Of a DNA stretch of 64,000 bases, positions 24,461 through 33,360 are shown piece after piece (the first letter of the stretch is position 1; the number at the start of each line of letters is the position of its first letter). The position numbers and the translations under genes were made by a program. Source of the DNA: JAHFPN01 sp963765745 (GTDB lineage: Bacteria; Pseudomonadota; Alphaproteobacteria; Rhizobiales; Xanthobacteraceae); assembly GCA_963765745.1 (NCBI GenBank), contig CAVXXM010000001.1, forward strand, positions 124,001 to 188,000. The letters are read 5' to 3'. The notes beneath the pieces were generated by a model. The model had not been told where the DNA came from and made no database searches. It saw nothing but the letters and a program-made list of their open reading frames with translations.

Positions 24461-25216
24461 TCAGGACTTCTTGAAAGTGCGGCTCACGTAGCCGCGCATG
24501 CTAGCGGCGGTTTCGGGCGCGAGCCAGACTTCGGCGGTGGCCGCGTCGAGCCGCTTGCCGTGGCGCTCGAGCGCGTCGGCCACCGGCTGGCGCATTTGCT
24601 GCTTGGTGAGCGCGAAGGCGGCAGGACGGAGTGCGGCGAGGCGCTCGGCGTTCTCGATCGCGAGATCAAGGAGCTTCTCGGGCGGCACGATCTCGTCGGC
24701 CAGTCCGCGCTTCACCGCCTCCTCGGGCAAATAGGTCGCCGCCGAGAAAATGACCTCGGGGAAGAACTTGTGCGTGGTGACGTAGCGCATGATCTCGAAA
24801 GCCAGCGGCGGGAACGGCACGCCGACCAGCAATTCGGTGACGCCGATACGCGCCTCGCCGCGCGCGACGAGGCGCCGGTCGGCGCAGCAGGCCAGGATGC
24901 AGCCGCCGGCAATGGCGTGGCCGTTCACCGCCGCGATCACGGGTTTCGGAAAGAAGAACGTGCTGGTGTAGAGCTTGGCCAGCGCCGGAAGGAAGAAGCG
25001 GAAATAATCCGGACCGCTGGTGGTGGCGCGCAACAGATCGACGCCGGCGGAGAAAATCTTCCCCTGTCCGGTGATGACGACGGCCTGCGTATCCGAGCTT
25101 TTCAGCTCATCGAACTTCGCCGCCAGCGCCAGGCAGAACTCGGTATCGAGCGCATTGGCCTTGCCGTGCTGAAGCGTGAGCACGGCGACGCGGCGGGTGT
25201 GGCTCAGCTGAAACAT
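24461..25216 (-). CDS. Enoyl-CoA hydratase/isomerase (crotonase) family protein
   Basis: A 251-residue crotonase-fold protein. The oxyanion-hole elements are GKIFSAGVDLL and NGHAIAGGCILACCAD. Of the two catalytic glutamates of true enoyl-CoA hydratases, the first (in GGxxE-type GGCEL) is replaced by Ile in GGCILA, while the second is kept in VTELLVG, so hydration is doubtful and isomerase or other chemistry is likelier. ATG 25216 begins MFQLSHTRRVAVLTLQ, the normal start of the fold; the longer frame to 25303 is not used. First gene of a likely operon with the amidase, FAD dehydrogenase and lipase. Confidence 0.82.
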   Translation of the reverse strand: MFQLSHTRRVAVLTLQHGKANALDTEFCLALAAKFDELKSSDTQAVVITGQGKIFSAGVDLLRATTSGPDYFRFFLPALAKLYTSTFFFPKPVIAAVNGHAIAGGCILACCADRRLVARGEARIGVTELLVGVPFPPLAFEIMRYVTTHKFFPEVIFSAATYLPEEAVKRGLADEIVPPEKLLDLAIENAERLAALRPAAFALTKQQMRQPVADALERHGKRLDAATAEVWLAPETAASMRGYVSRTFKKS

Positions 25217-25283
25217 CCGGGCCGTCTGGCTGAATTCCAAGTTTCGGGGGTATGATGCTGCGGGCGCGTAATGGGGGCAAGCA

Positions 25284-25808
25284 GTGGAATTACCCGGCAC
25301 CACCTATCTTCATACGCTGGCGTTGCTGGCGATCACCTATGGCGGCTTCGCCGCGCTCCTCATGCTCTTCCGAGAAAGCATCGGCGGCAAGATTTTCCAC
25401 TATGACTCGCTTGTCGTCCGCGCAGTAGTGGAAAAGGGATTCATCGTGGCCGGATGCTCGATGCTGCCGACGCTGTTGATCTATTGCCATTTGTCGCCAA
25501 CCACGATCTGGCGCGTGTCGAGCCTGGTCGCCGGCGTCCTGCAAGCCCTGTTTCTGGTGACGTGGACCATGAAGCGGCGGGCGCTGCCTAATTTTCCGAT
25601 TTCCAAATGGCTCGTGCTGAATCTGCTTCTGCAATTGCTGACCGCCATTTTCCTGCTTGCGGGCGCGACGGGAATGTTCTTCGAGGCCGGCCCAGGCGCT
25701 TTCTTGGTCGGCGTGACGCTCATTCTGCTCTGGTCGGGCGTTGCCTATCACGAAGCGCTGATCCTCCTGCTAGAGGGCAGCTCGACCAAGAAGCGACGGC
25801 GCAACTAG
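25284..25808 (+). CDS. Integral membrane protein of unknown function
   Basis: A 174-residue protein with about five hydrophobic helices (residues near 7-27, 49-68, 78-95, 112-133 and 137-160) and a strongly basic C-terminus (STKKRRRN), which should lie in the cytosol. I do not recognise the family. The GTG start at 25284 gives a short charged N-terminus and the first helix. It is divergent from the crotonase gene with 67 bases between. No motif hints at transport or enzymatic activity. Confidence 0.65.
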   Translation: MELPGTTYLHTLALLAITYGGFAALLMLFRESIGGKIFHYDSLVVRAVVEKGFIVAGCSMLPTLLIYCHLSPTTIWRVSSLVAGVLQALFLVTWTMKRRALPNFPISKWLVLNLLLQLLTAIFLLAGATGMFFEAGPGAFLVGVTLILLWSGVAYHEALILLLEGSSTKKRRRN

Positions 25809-25832
25809 CACGCGGGTGGATGGCGACAGCGC

Positions 25833-25895
25833 TCACACCCCCTTCGCCATCTCCCGCAGCTTGAATTTCTGAATTTTCCCGGTCGAAGTCTTCGG
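25833..25895 (-). pseudogene. Relic of an acyl-CoA synthetase 3' end
   Basis: On the minus strand these 63 bases encode PKTSTGKIQKFKLREMAKGV and a stop, i.e. the last 20 residues of an acyl-CoA synthetase including the catalytic Lys motif TGKIQK. They match 26586-26648, the end of the intact gene, at 60 of 63 positions; two of the three changes alter residues (Y to F, T to M). Upstream of the fragment nothing of the gene remains. Confidence 0.8.
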
Positions 25896-25958
25896 TATAG
25901 GATATCATGAAAGCTTCTGTTTTAATCGGCCTAGTGACCATCGTTTTCGGAGGCGTGA

Positions 25959-26579
25959 ATGAATTTGCCCCAGCCCGTGCGTGACGCCGCCGACGTTTCA
26001 GCAATCACGCAACTCATCCTGAAGGAGCGCGAAAGCCGCGATCTCGGTCGCTGGGATGAAATGCGCGACTGTTTTCATCCGGATTCGCAAGTCCGCGTGA
26101 CCTGGTTTCGCGGCAATGGAGCCGATTTCGTGAAAGGCTCCATCGACATGGCCCGCCGCAATGTGCTGGCCAGGCACCGGCTTTCGCCAACACGTGTCGT
26201 TCTCTCCGGGGATCGTGCGGTCGCCACCATGAGCGCGATCATAGAAATTCCGACGACGCTCGACGGGATCGAGATGAATCTCCTGAGCTATACGCGCTTC
26301 GTCTACCGCGCGGAGCGGCGCGCCGATCAATGGCGCATCCTCAGCTTCGACGCGATCTATCTACGCGACGAACTCACGCCCGCCGTTCCGGGCCATTCGA
26401 TCTCGATCGATCCGCGCGAATTGCAATCCTTTCGGCCGTCCTATCGCCTGCTCTCGTACGTTCTGAGCCGACAAGGGGGCTACAAGGTCGATTCCGAGCT
26501 CGCCGGCGTCGATCGGCCGGAACTCACCAAAGCGCTGATGCACGAGGTGTACGGCTGGGCGGGGCTGAAATGGGATTGA
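25959..26579 (+). CDS. SnoaL/NTF2-like protein
   Basis: A 206-residue protein whose first 135 residues fit the NTF2-like cone fold of the SnoaL_4 type: ITQLILKERESRDLGRWDEMRDCFHPD, a central strand FVKGSIDMA and the C-terminal strands VYRAERRADQWRILSFDAIYLRDEL. Related domains occur as small subunits of ring-hydroxylating dioxygenases and as steroid-type isomerases. The extra 70-residue tail has no recognised motif. It lies between two copies of an acyl-CoA synthetase 3' end, which suggests it arrived by recombination. GGAGGC ahead of ATG 25959 supports the start. Confidence 0.7.
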   Translation: MNLPQPVRDAADVSAITQLILKERESRDLGRWDEMRDCFHPDSQVRVTWFRGNGADFVKGSIDMARRNVLARHRLSPTRVVLSGDRAVATMSAIIEIPTTLDGIEMNLLSYTRFVYRAERRADQWRILSFDAIYLRDELTPAVPGHSISIDPRELQSFRPSYRLLSYVLSRQGGYKVDSELAGVDRPELTKALMHEVYGWAGLKWD

Positions 26580-26585
26580 AGAAGG

Positions 26586-28226
26586 TCACACCCCCTTCGC
26601 CGTCTCCCGCAGCTTGTATTTCTGAATCTTCCCGGTCGAAGTCTTCGGCAATTCCATGAAGACGACGTGCTTGGGAACCTTGAAGCGCGCCAAGTTGGCC
26701 TGGCAGTGCGCGATCAGCTCGTCGGCGGTCGCCGCCTTGCCGGGCTTCAGCTCCACGAAGGCGCAGGGCGTCTCGCCCCATTTGTCGTCGGGCTTGGCGA
26801 CGACGGCGGCGGCCTGCACCGCGGGATGTTTGTAGAGCGCGTCCTCGACTTCGATCGAGGAAATATTCTCGCCGCCGGAAATGATGATGTCCTTGGAGCG
26901 GTCCTTGAGCTGGATGTAGCCGTCCGGGTGCATCACGCCGAGATCGCCGGAATGGAACCAGCCGCCTTTGAATGCCTTGTCGGTCGAGGCCTTGTTCTTG
27001 AGATAGCCCTTCATCACCACGTTGCCGCGGAACATGACCTCGCCCATGGTCTCGCCGTCGCGGGCGACCTGCTGCATCGTGTCGGGATCCATCACGTCGA
27101 GGCCGTCGAGCGCGCCGTAGCGCACGCCCTGGCGCGCTTTCTTGGTGGCCTGGCCGCTGGCGTCGAGCGCATCCCATACCGAGTGCCAGTCGTTCACCAC
27201 CGCCGGGCCGTAGGTTTCGGTGAGGCCGTAGAGGTGGGTAACATTGAAGCCGGCGGCTCGCATCGCCGCGAGCACGGCTTCCGGCGGCGGCGCGGCGGCG
27301 GTGAAGAATTCCACCACGTGCGGCAGCGGCTGCTTCTCGTTCTCGGGCGCGTTGAGCAACGTCGCCATCACGACCGGCGCGCCGCACAGGTGCGTGACCT
27401 TATGCTTGGCGATCAGGTCGTACATCAGCTTGGCGCGTACCTGGCGCAGGCAGACGTGGGTGCCGGCCACGACCGAGATCGACCAGGGGAAGCACCAGCC
27501 GTTGGCGTGGAACATGGGCAGCGTCCAGAGATAAACCGGATGCTTCTTCATCGCGCAGGTGACGACGTTGCCGATGGCGAGCAGCGCCGCGCCGCGGTGG
27601 TGATAGACCACGCCCTTGGGGTCGCCGGTGGTGCCCGAGGTGTAGTTCAGCGAGATCGCGTCCCATTCGTCGCCGGGCGCCGTGCGTGCGTAGCTCTCGT
27701 CGCCCTCGGCGAGCAGCGTTTCGTAGTCGAGATTGCCGAGCCGCTCGCCCGGACCAGAGAATTCCGCGTCGTCGTAGTCGATCACGAGCGGCTTGACCTT
27801 GCACTGCGCCAGCGCGGCCTTCATCACGCCGGAGAATTCGCGGTCGGTGACGACGATCTTGGCCTCGCCGTGGTCGAGCGAGAAGGCGATGATGGGCGCG
27901 TCCAGGCGCGTGTTCAGCGTATTCAGCACGGCGCCGGTCATCGGCACGCCGTAGTGCAGCTCGAGCATGGCCGGCGAGTTGGCCAGCATGGCAGCCACCG
28001 TCTCGCCGCGCTTGATGCCGCGCTTGGCGAGCGCCGAGGCGAGCCGCTTCGAGCGCGCGTGGAAATCGCGATAGCTGATGCGCCGTGGCCCGTGGATGAT
28101 CGCGGTATGGTCGGGAAACACGTCGGCCGCGCGCTCCAGGAACGCGAGCGGCGTCAGCGGCTGATAGTTCGCCGGATTCTTGTCGAGGTCGGTGTCGTAG
28201 GCGGACTTGTTCACGCTGGTGTTCAC
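26586..28226 (-). CDS. Acyl-CoA synthetase (AMP-forming)
   Basis: A 546-residue adenylate-forming ligase that activates a carboxylic acid to its CoA thioester. Motifs: SLNYTSGTTGDPKGVVYHH (P-loop), LYGLTETYGP (A5), FHSGDLGVMHPDGYIQLKDRSKDIIISGGENIS (A7/A8) and the C-terminal catalytic Lys in PKTSTGKIQKYK. The sequence NPANYQPLTPLAFLERAADVFPDHTAIIHG is typical of the medium/aromatic acyl-CoA synthetase group. GTG 28226 is chosen because GGGGAG lies 8 bases ahead; the open frame runs far upstream as an artefact. A relic of the same 3' end lies at 25833. Confidence 0.9.
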   Translation of the reverse strand: MNTSVNKSAYDTDLDKNPANYQPLTPLAFLERAADVFPDHTAIIHGPRRISYRDFHARSKRLASALAKRGIKRGETVAAMLANSPAMLELHYGVPMTGAVLNTLNTRLDAPIIAFSLDHGEAKIVVTDREFSGVMKAALAQCKVKPLVIDYDDAEFSGPGERLGNLDYETLLAEGDESYARTAPGDEWDAISLNYTSGTTGDPKGVVYHHRGAALLAIGNVVTCAMKKHPVYLWTLPMFHANGWCFPWSISVVAGTHVCLRQVRAKLMYDLIAKHKVTHLCGAPVVMATLLNAPENEKQPLPHVVEFFTAAAPPPEAVLAAMRAAGFNVTHLYGLTETYGPAVVNDWHSVWDALDASGQATKKARQGVRYGALDGLDVMDPDTMQQVARDGETMGEVMFRGNVVMKGYLKNKASTDKAFKGGWFHSGDLGVMHPDGYIQLKDRSKDIIISGGENISSIEVEDALYKHPAVQAAAVVAKPDDKWGETPCAFVELKPGKAATADELIAHCQANLARFKVPKHVVFMELPKTSTGKIQKYKLRETAKGV

Positions 28227-28279
28227 GCGCTTGCTCCCCTGCCCGCTACGACCGTAGCGGAGCGGCCGGGCCGCTTCAA

Positions 28280-29038
28280 TCATCCCCGCAGCACCGCGAA
28301 AATCCCGCCGCGCAAGAGCTCCAGCGAGACGAAGAACATGATCAGGTACGTCACCCGGTAGAACTGTTCCTGCGAGACGCGGCGCACCAGCCAGACGCCG
28401 AAGAAGGTGGTCACCACCGCGAGCGGGAACAATGCGACCGAAGTCCAGAGATTGACCGGCGTAAGCTGCCCGAGCGCGAAATAGGGATAGACCTTCAGCG
28501 CATTCAATGTCGCGAACAGGATCGTGGTGGTGCCGGCGAAAATCTCGCGATCCAGCCGCTGCGGCAGCATGTGCATCGCATAGGGCGGCCCGCCGGCATG
28601 GGCGACGAAGCTGGTAAAGCCGGCAACCGCGCCCCAGAACGTGCCTTTGATCGCGGAGGGCTTGTAGGTTTCGTCGGGCACGCCGCGGCCGAACCAAGAA
28701 TTGAGCACGAAGGCCAGCGCGATCAGGCCGATTACGATGCGCACGTAGCCCTCCGGCACCCAAGCCGCGAGCATCCAGCCGATGCCAAGTCCGATGACGA
28801 GGCCGGGGAACAGGACCTTGAGATTCCAGGGGTCCCAGCTCTTGCGGTAGGCCCAGACCGAGATCACGTCGCTGACCAGGTAAATCGGCAACAGGATGCC
28901 CGCGGCCTGCAGCGGCGAGACGACGAGCGCGAGGATCGGCGTCGCCATGACGCCGAGGCCATAGAAGCCGCCCTTGGCGAGCCCCAAGAGGATCACCGAG
29001 ATCGCGGCGACGGCGTAAAAGATCGGATCGGAGATCAC
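28280..29038 (-). CDS. TSUP family permease (TauE/SafE, sulfite or organosulfonate exporter type)
   Basis: A 252-residue inner-membrane protein with about eight helices in two related halves. The conserved family features are LGLAKGGFYGLGVMATP in the first half and GAVAGFTSFVAHAGGPPYAMHML in the second. TSUP members move sulfite, sulfonates or other small anions; the substrate is unknown. The start is uncertain: GTG 29038 begins right before the first helix, while the frame is open to 29131 where the divergent prpE-like gene begins. It precedes the acyl-CoA synthetase on the same strand. Confidence 0.85.
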   Translation of the reverse strand: MISDPIFYAVAAISVILLGLAKGGFYGLGVMATPILALVVSPLQAAGILLPIYLVSDVISVWAYRKSWDPWNLKVLFPGLVIGLGIGWMLAAWVPEGYVRIVIGLIALAFVLNSWFGRGVPDETYKPSAIKGTFWGAVAGFTSFVAHAGGPPYAMHMLPQRLDREIFAGTTTILFATLNALKVYPYFALGQLTPVNLWTSVALFPLAVVTTFFGVWLVRRVSQEQFYRVTYLIMFFVSLELLRGGIFAVLRG

Positions 29039-29139
29039 GGGGGATGTTCGGAACGAACGGGGCCATCCGCTTACGCGGGAACGGCGCGCAATGCAAAGGT
29101 GGCCTTGCAATCGTGAGCCCGGCGCGGACAATGTCTCGT

Positions 29140-31060
29140 ATGAATAGCCAAGCCAAGAGCCGCTACGCCGAAGTCTATGCGCGCGCGGAGCGCGACCCGG
29201 AGGGCTTCTGGGGCGAGGCCGCCGAAGCCATCGACTGGATCGAGAAGCCGAAGAAAATCTTCGACAAGAACGCGGGCGTCTATGGCCGCTGGTTCGCGGG
29301 CGGCGTGGTCAATACCTGCTGGAACGCCGTCGACCGCCACGTGGCCAACGGCCGCGGCGCGCAGCGCGCGCTGGTCTATGACAGCCCGGTCAGCGGGCAG
29401 AAGCGGAACATCACCTACACGGAGCTGCTCGCCGAGGTGCGGGCGCTGGCGGCGGTGCTAAAGGATTTCGGCGTCAAACACGGCGACCGCATCATCCTCT
29501 ATATGCCGATGGTGCCGGAGGCGATCTTCGGCATGCTCGCCTGCGCGCGCATCGGCGCGATCCATTCGGTGGTGTTCGGCGGTTTCGCGGCCAAGGAGCT
29601 GGCGACCCGCATCGACGACGCCAAGCCGAAATTGATCCTGACCGCGTCGTGCGGCCTCGAGCCGAACCGCACCGTCGCCTACAAGCCGCTCTTGGATGAA
29701 GCCATCCGGCTCGCCGACACCAAACCCGAGGCGGTGATCGTGTTGCAGCGGCCGCAGCTCGAGGCTCACTTGGTCGCCGGATTCGATCACGACTGGGCGA
29801 CGCTGCGCGCCGCGGCGATCCGGCACGACCAAGTGGCCGACTGCGTACCGTGCGCGGCCACCGACCCGCTCTATATCCTCTACACCTCGGGCACCACCGG
29901 CATCCCCAAAGGCGTGGTGCGCGACCACGGCGGGCACCTGGTGGCGCTCAAGTGGTCGATGGATAATTTCTACGGCGTCGCGCCCGGCGAGGCCTTTTGG
30001 GCGGCGTCGGACATCGGCTGGGTGGTCGGCCACAGCTATATCGTCTATGCGCCGCTGTTTCACGGCTGCACCTCGATCGTCTACGAGGGCAAGCCCGTGG
30101 GCACGCCGGACCCAGGCGCGTTCTGGCGCGTCATTTCCGAGCATGGCGTAGCGGCGATGTTCACCGCGCCGACCGCGTTTCGCGCGATCAAGAAAGAGGA
30201 CCCGCAAGGCAAATTCGTCGGCGGCTACGACCTTTCGAAATTCCGCACGCTGTTCCTGGCCGGCGAGCGCGCCGATCCGGACACGGTGCAATGGGCCGAG
30301 CGGATCTTGAAAGGTGCCGGTGATCGACCATTGGTGGCAGACCGAGACCGGCTGGTGCATCGCCGGCAACCCGGTGGGCCTCGGCCAGCTGCCGGTGAAA
30401 TACGGCTCGGCCACGGTGCCGATGCCCGGCTACAAGATCGACATCGTCGACGACCACGTGAAGCCGGTGCCCGCGGGCAAGATCGGCTCGGTCGTGGTGA
30501 AGCTGCCGCTGCCGCCCGCGTGCCTGCCGACGCTGTGGCAGCAGGACGAGCGCTTCAAGGAGAGCTACCTCGCCGAGTTTCCGGGCTACTACAAGACCGC
30601 GGACGCGGGCTATCGCGACGAGGACGGCTATCTATTCATCATGAGCCGCACCGACGACATCATCAATGTCGCCGGGCACCGGCTCTCGACCGGCGGCATG
30701 GAGGAAGTGCTGTCGGCGCACCCGGATGTCGCCGAGTGCGCGGTGATCGGCATCGCCGACGCGCTCAAGGGCGAGGTGCCGTGCGGCTTCATCGTGCTGA
30801 AGTCCGGCGTGACGAAATCGAACGCCGAGATCGAGAAAGAGATCGTCGGTCTGGTGCGCGACAAGATCGGGCCGGTGGCGGCGTTCAAGCTCGCGATCAC
30901 GGTGCAGCGGCTGCCGAAGACGCGCTCGGGCAAGATATTGCGCGGCACCATGAAGAAGATCGCGGACAAAGAGCCCTGGACCATGCCGGCCACGATCGAC
31001 GATCCGGCGATCCTCGACGAGATCGGCGCGGCGCTGAAGGGTCGTGGACTTGCGGGTTGA
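29140..31060 (+). CDS. prpE: Propionyl-CoA synthetase-like acyl-CoA synthetase, one frameshift
   Basis: Short-chain AMP-forming acyl-CoA synthetase of about 640 residues. The N-terminus (YGRWFAGGVVNTCWNAVDRH) is that of PrpE; LYTSGTTGIPKGVVRDHGGH is the P-loop, DHWWQTETGW the A5 motif, and TRSGKILRGTMKK holds the catalytic Lys. The frame breaks at 30311-30315, where AAAGGTGCCG should read AAAGTGCCG; one extra G moves the reading frame, and both halves are otherwise fully conserved. A sequencing error is the simplest reading; if real, the gene is inactive. ATG 29131 and 29140 are both possible. Divergent from the TSUP gene. Confidence 0.85.
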
Positions 31061-31141
31061 GCCCCTATTCTCCCAGGCCTCTTAGACGATAGTATAACCC
31101 TCGCAGCCGGGCTGAATCGGCTCAAAGGGAGGGGATTTTCA

Positions 31142-31618
31142 ATGGCCAAAGACACCCACGAACTGATCACGCCGTCGCCCGCGCAATTTTCCGCCTGCGA
31201 CGGTTTCGCCATCCGCACCGGCGACACCTTCGCACTCATCGGCCGCGTTCTTCTCGGCTGGCTGTTTCTCATGAGCTATCCGAAGCTCATGAACATCGCC
31301 GGCTTCACCGGCTATCTGGTCGCGCTCAAAGTGCCGGCTCCAGAATTTTTCGCGTGGGTCGCCACAATCGCGGAGATGGCGATCGGGATCACGTTGATCC
31401 TGGGTATTGCGACACGCTACGGCGCGCTGCTTGGCTTCGTGTTCGTGGTGATCGCGACTGCGCTTGCGCATCGCTATTGGGAATATCCTGCGGCCCAACA
31501 GACGGCCCAATATTTCAACTTCCTGAAGAACCTTTCGACCGGCGGCGGCCTGCTGCTGCTGTTCGTCACCGGCGCCGGGCGATTCTCGGTCGACGGCTGG
31601 CTGCGCAAGCGGGGCTGA
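31142..31618 (+). CDS. DoxX family membrane protein
   Basis: A 158-residue protein with four hydrophobic helices. RVLLGWLFLMSYPKLMN, followed by the second-helix pattern IAEMAIGITLILGIATRYGALLGFVFVVIATA, is typical of DoxX/DoxD-like proteins, some of which are subunits of quinone-linked oxidoreductases. Sequence between helices three and four (HRYWEYPAAQQTAQYFNFLKNLSTGGGLLLL) is also conserved in the family. GGGAGGGG ahead of ATG 31142 is a very strong ribosome site. The exact role is unknown. Confidence 0.85.
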   Translation: MAKDTHELITPSPAQFSACDGFAIRTGDTFALIGRVLLGWLFLMSYPKLMNIAGFTGYLVALKVPAPEFFAWVATIAEMAIGITLILGIATRYGALLGFVFVVIATALAHRYWEYPAAQQTAQYFNFLKNLSTGGGLLLLFVTGAGRFSVDGWLRKRG

Positions 31619-31638
31619 CGGCGCAGCGACTTGTTTAG

Positions 31639-31665
31639 TCCCCTCTCCCATTTTGGGAGAGGGGA
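31639..31665. repeat. Perfect 12-bp inverted repeat with 3-base loop
   Basis: TCCCCTCTCCCA / TGGGAGAGGGGA with a TTT loop, between the DoxX and SDR genes and 17 bases before the SDR start. As RNA it forms a very stable hairpin. A degenerate version (CCCTCGCC...GAGAGGG) lies before suhB at 5436-5458. Confidence 0.85.
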
Positions 31666-31681
31666 AAACGAGAAAGTTCCG

Positions 31682-32476
31682 ATGACCAAGCTCTCCGGCA
31701 AAGCCGCCATCGTCACCGGCGCGGCGCGCGGGATCGGGCTTGCCATCGCCAAGCGCTTCGTCGCCGAGGGCGCCAAGGTGATGCTTGCGGACATCAACGA
31801 GACGGACGGCGCCGCGGCGGCCAAGGCGCTCGGCGGCCATGCGCGCTTCACGCGTTGCGACGTGGGCGACGCCAAGGATGCCGCCAAGCTGGTCAACGAG
31901 ACGATCAAGGCGTTCGGCGGCGTCGATCTGCTCGTCAACAACGCCGGCATCATCCACACCGCCGATTTCCTCGACATCAAGGAGGCCGACTTCGACCGCG
32001 TGATGCGCGTCAACATGAAGGGCGTGTTTCTGGTCGGCCAGGCGGCGGCGCGGCGCATGGTCGAGCAGGTCAAGGCCGGGAAGAAGCCCGGCGCCATCGT
32101 CAATATGTCCTCGACCAGCGCCGTGGTGGTGATCGCCAATCAAGTGCCCTATGCCGCGTCCAAGGGCGCGGTCGGCCAGCTCACGCGCGTCATGGCGCTG
32201 GCGCTGGCGCCCTACGGCATCCGCGTGAACGCCATCGGGCCGGGCTCGATCATGACGGAAATTCTGAAAGGCATCGCAACCGACAAGGAGGCCAAGCGGC
32301 GGATTCTCTCGCGCACGCCCTTGGGCCGCGTCGGCGAGCCCGAGGAGGTCGCCGCGGTCGCGGCTTTCCTCGCGTCGGACGACGCGAGCTACATGACCGG
32401 GGAGACGGTGTACGTCGACGGCGGGCGGCTCGCGCTCAATTACACGGTGCCGGTGAAGGACGAGGCGCTGGACTGA
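31682..32476 (+). CDS. Short-chain dehydrogenase/reductase (SDR), FabG-like
   Basis: A 264-residue classical SDR that reduces or oxidises a carbonyl/alcohol with NAD(P). The cofactor motif is TGAARGIGLAIAKRF, the adenine region NNAGI, the catalytic Ser in MSSTSA and the catalytic pair YAASKGA; the C-terminal ASYMTGETVYVDGG is standard. The acidic residue at the end of the second strand (LADINETD) favours NAD. ATG 31682 is preceded by the 31639 hairpin. The stop lies 4 bases from the convergent trcR stop. Confidence 0.9.
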   Translation: MTKLSGKAAIVTGAARGIGLAIAKRFVAEGAKVMLADINETDGAAAAKALGGHARFTRCDVGDAKDAAKLVNETIKAFGGVDLLVNNAGIIHTADFLDIKEADFDRVMRVNMKGVFLVGQAAARRMVEQVKAGKKPGAIVNMSSTSAVVVIANQVPYAASKGAVGQLTRVMALALAPYGIRVNAIGPGSIMTEILKGIATDKEAKRRILSRTPLGRVGEPEEVAAVAAFLASDDASYMTGETVYVDGGRLALNYTVPVKDEALD

Positions 32477-32480
32477 AGCG

Positions 32481-33182
32481 TCAAGCGCCCTTCTTCGTGC
32501 CGCCGAGCTTGGCGAAGACCGAGTCGACGTCGATCGGCGCCTCTCGCTCTTTCTTTTTCGGCAGCTCGGTGACGAACGGCTCGGACGGAGCCGGCTCCGG
32601 CTTGGTCGTTTCGGAGGCCGGCAACAGCGTGGCACCCGTCACCACCGGCAGCGGCTTCTCCTTGGCCGCGCGGCCCACCTCGTGATCGAGGTCGGTCTGC
32701 GAGCAAAGGCCGAGCGACACCGGGTCGAGCGGCTGCAGGGTCTGCGCGTTCCAGTGCGTGCGGGTACGCACCGATTCGATCGTCGACTTGGTGGTGCCGA
32801 CGAGGCGCATGATCTGCGCGTCCTTCAGCTCCTGGTGATTGCGCACCAGCCACAGGATCGCGTTGGGCCGGTCCTGGCGCTTGGACACGGGCGTGTAGCG
32901 CGGGCCCTTCTTGGCCTTGGGCTCGGGAACCTCGACCTTGGGCGTGAGCAGCTGCAGGCGATAGTTCGGGTCGGCCTCGCCCTTGGTGATCTCGTCCCGC
33001 GTGAGCTGGTTGGTGGTGATCGGATCGAGGCCCTTGATGCCCTGCGCCACCTCGCCGTCGGCGATGCCCTTCACTTCGAGCGTATGCAGCTTGCAGAAAT
33101 CGCCGATCTGCTCGAACGACAGCGAGGTGTTTTCGACCAGCCAAACGGCGGTCGCCTTGGGCATAAGCGGCATATGGGTCAT
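32481..33182 (-). CDS. trcR: TrcR-type cell-cycle transcriptional regulator (DUF1013)
   Basis: A 233-residue protein of the alphaproteobacterial DUF1013 family, now named cell-cycle transcriptional regulator TrcR. The start MPLMPKATAVWLVENTSLSFEQIGDFCKLHTLEV and the middle RPNAILWLVRNHQELKDAQIMRLVGTTKSTI are highly conserved and look like two helix-turn-helix elements. The C-terminal 80 residues are a Pro/Lys-rich linker ending in VDSVFAKLGG. The first Met (MTHMPLMPK) or a following one may be used. It is convergent with the SDR gene and divergent from ispH. Confidence 0.85.
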   Translation of the reverse strand: MTHMPLMPKATAVWLVENTSLSFEQIGDFCKLHTLEVKGIADGEVAQGIKGLDPITTNQLTRDEITKGEADPNYRLQLLTPKVEVPEPKAKKGPRYTPVSKRQDRPNAILWLVRNHQELKDAQIMRLVGTTKSTIESVRTRTHWNAQTLQPLDPVSLGLCSQTDLDHEVGRAAKEKPLPVVTGATLLPASETTKPEPAPSEPFVTELPKKKEREAPIDVDSVFAKLGGTKKGA

Positions 33183-33360
33183 GGCAAAATCTCTTACGAG
33201 GCCGAATTCGATGCTGTTTCGCGCTCCGCCCGCCCCTGCAGGCGGAGCCTCGGTACGTCAGACGATCACCGGGGTGCGGGATATATAGGTGGGGAAAGGA
33301 CAAAGGGCAAATGTGATAAGGACTGCCCTAATATCGGGATTGCAGGCTCTCGGAACCGCC

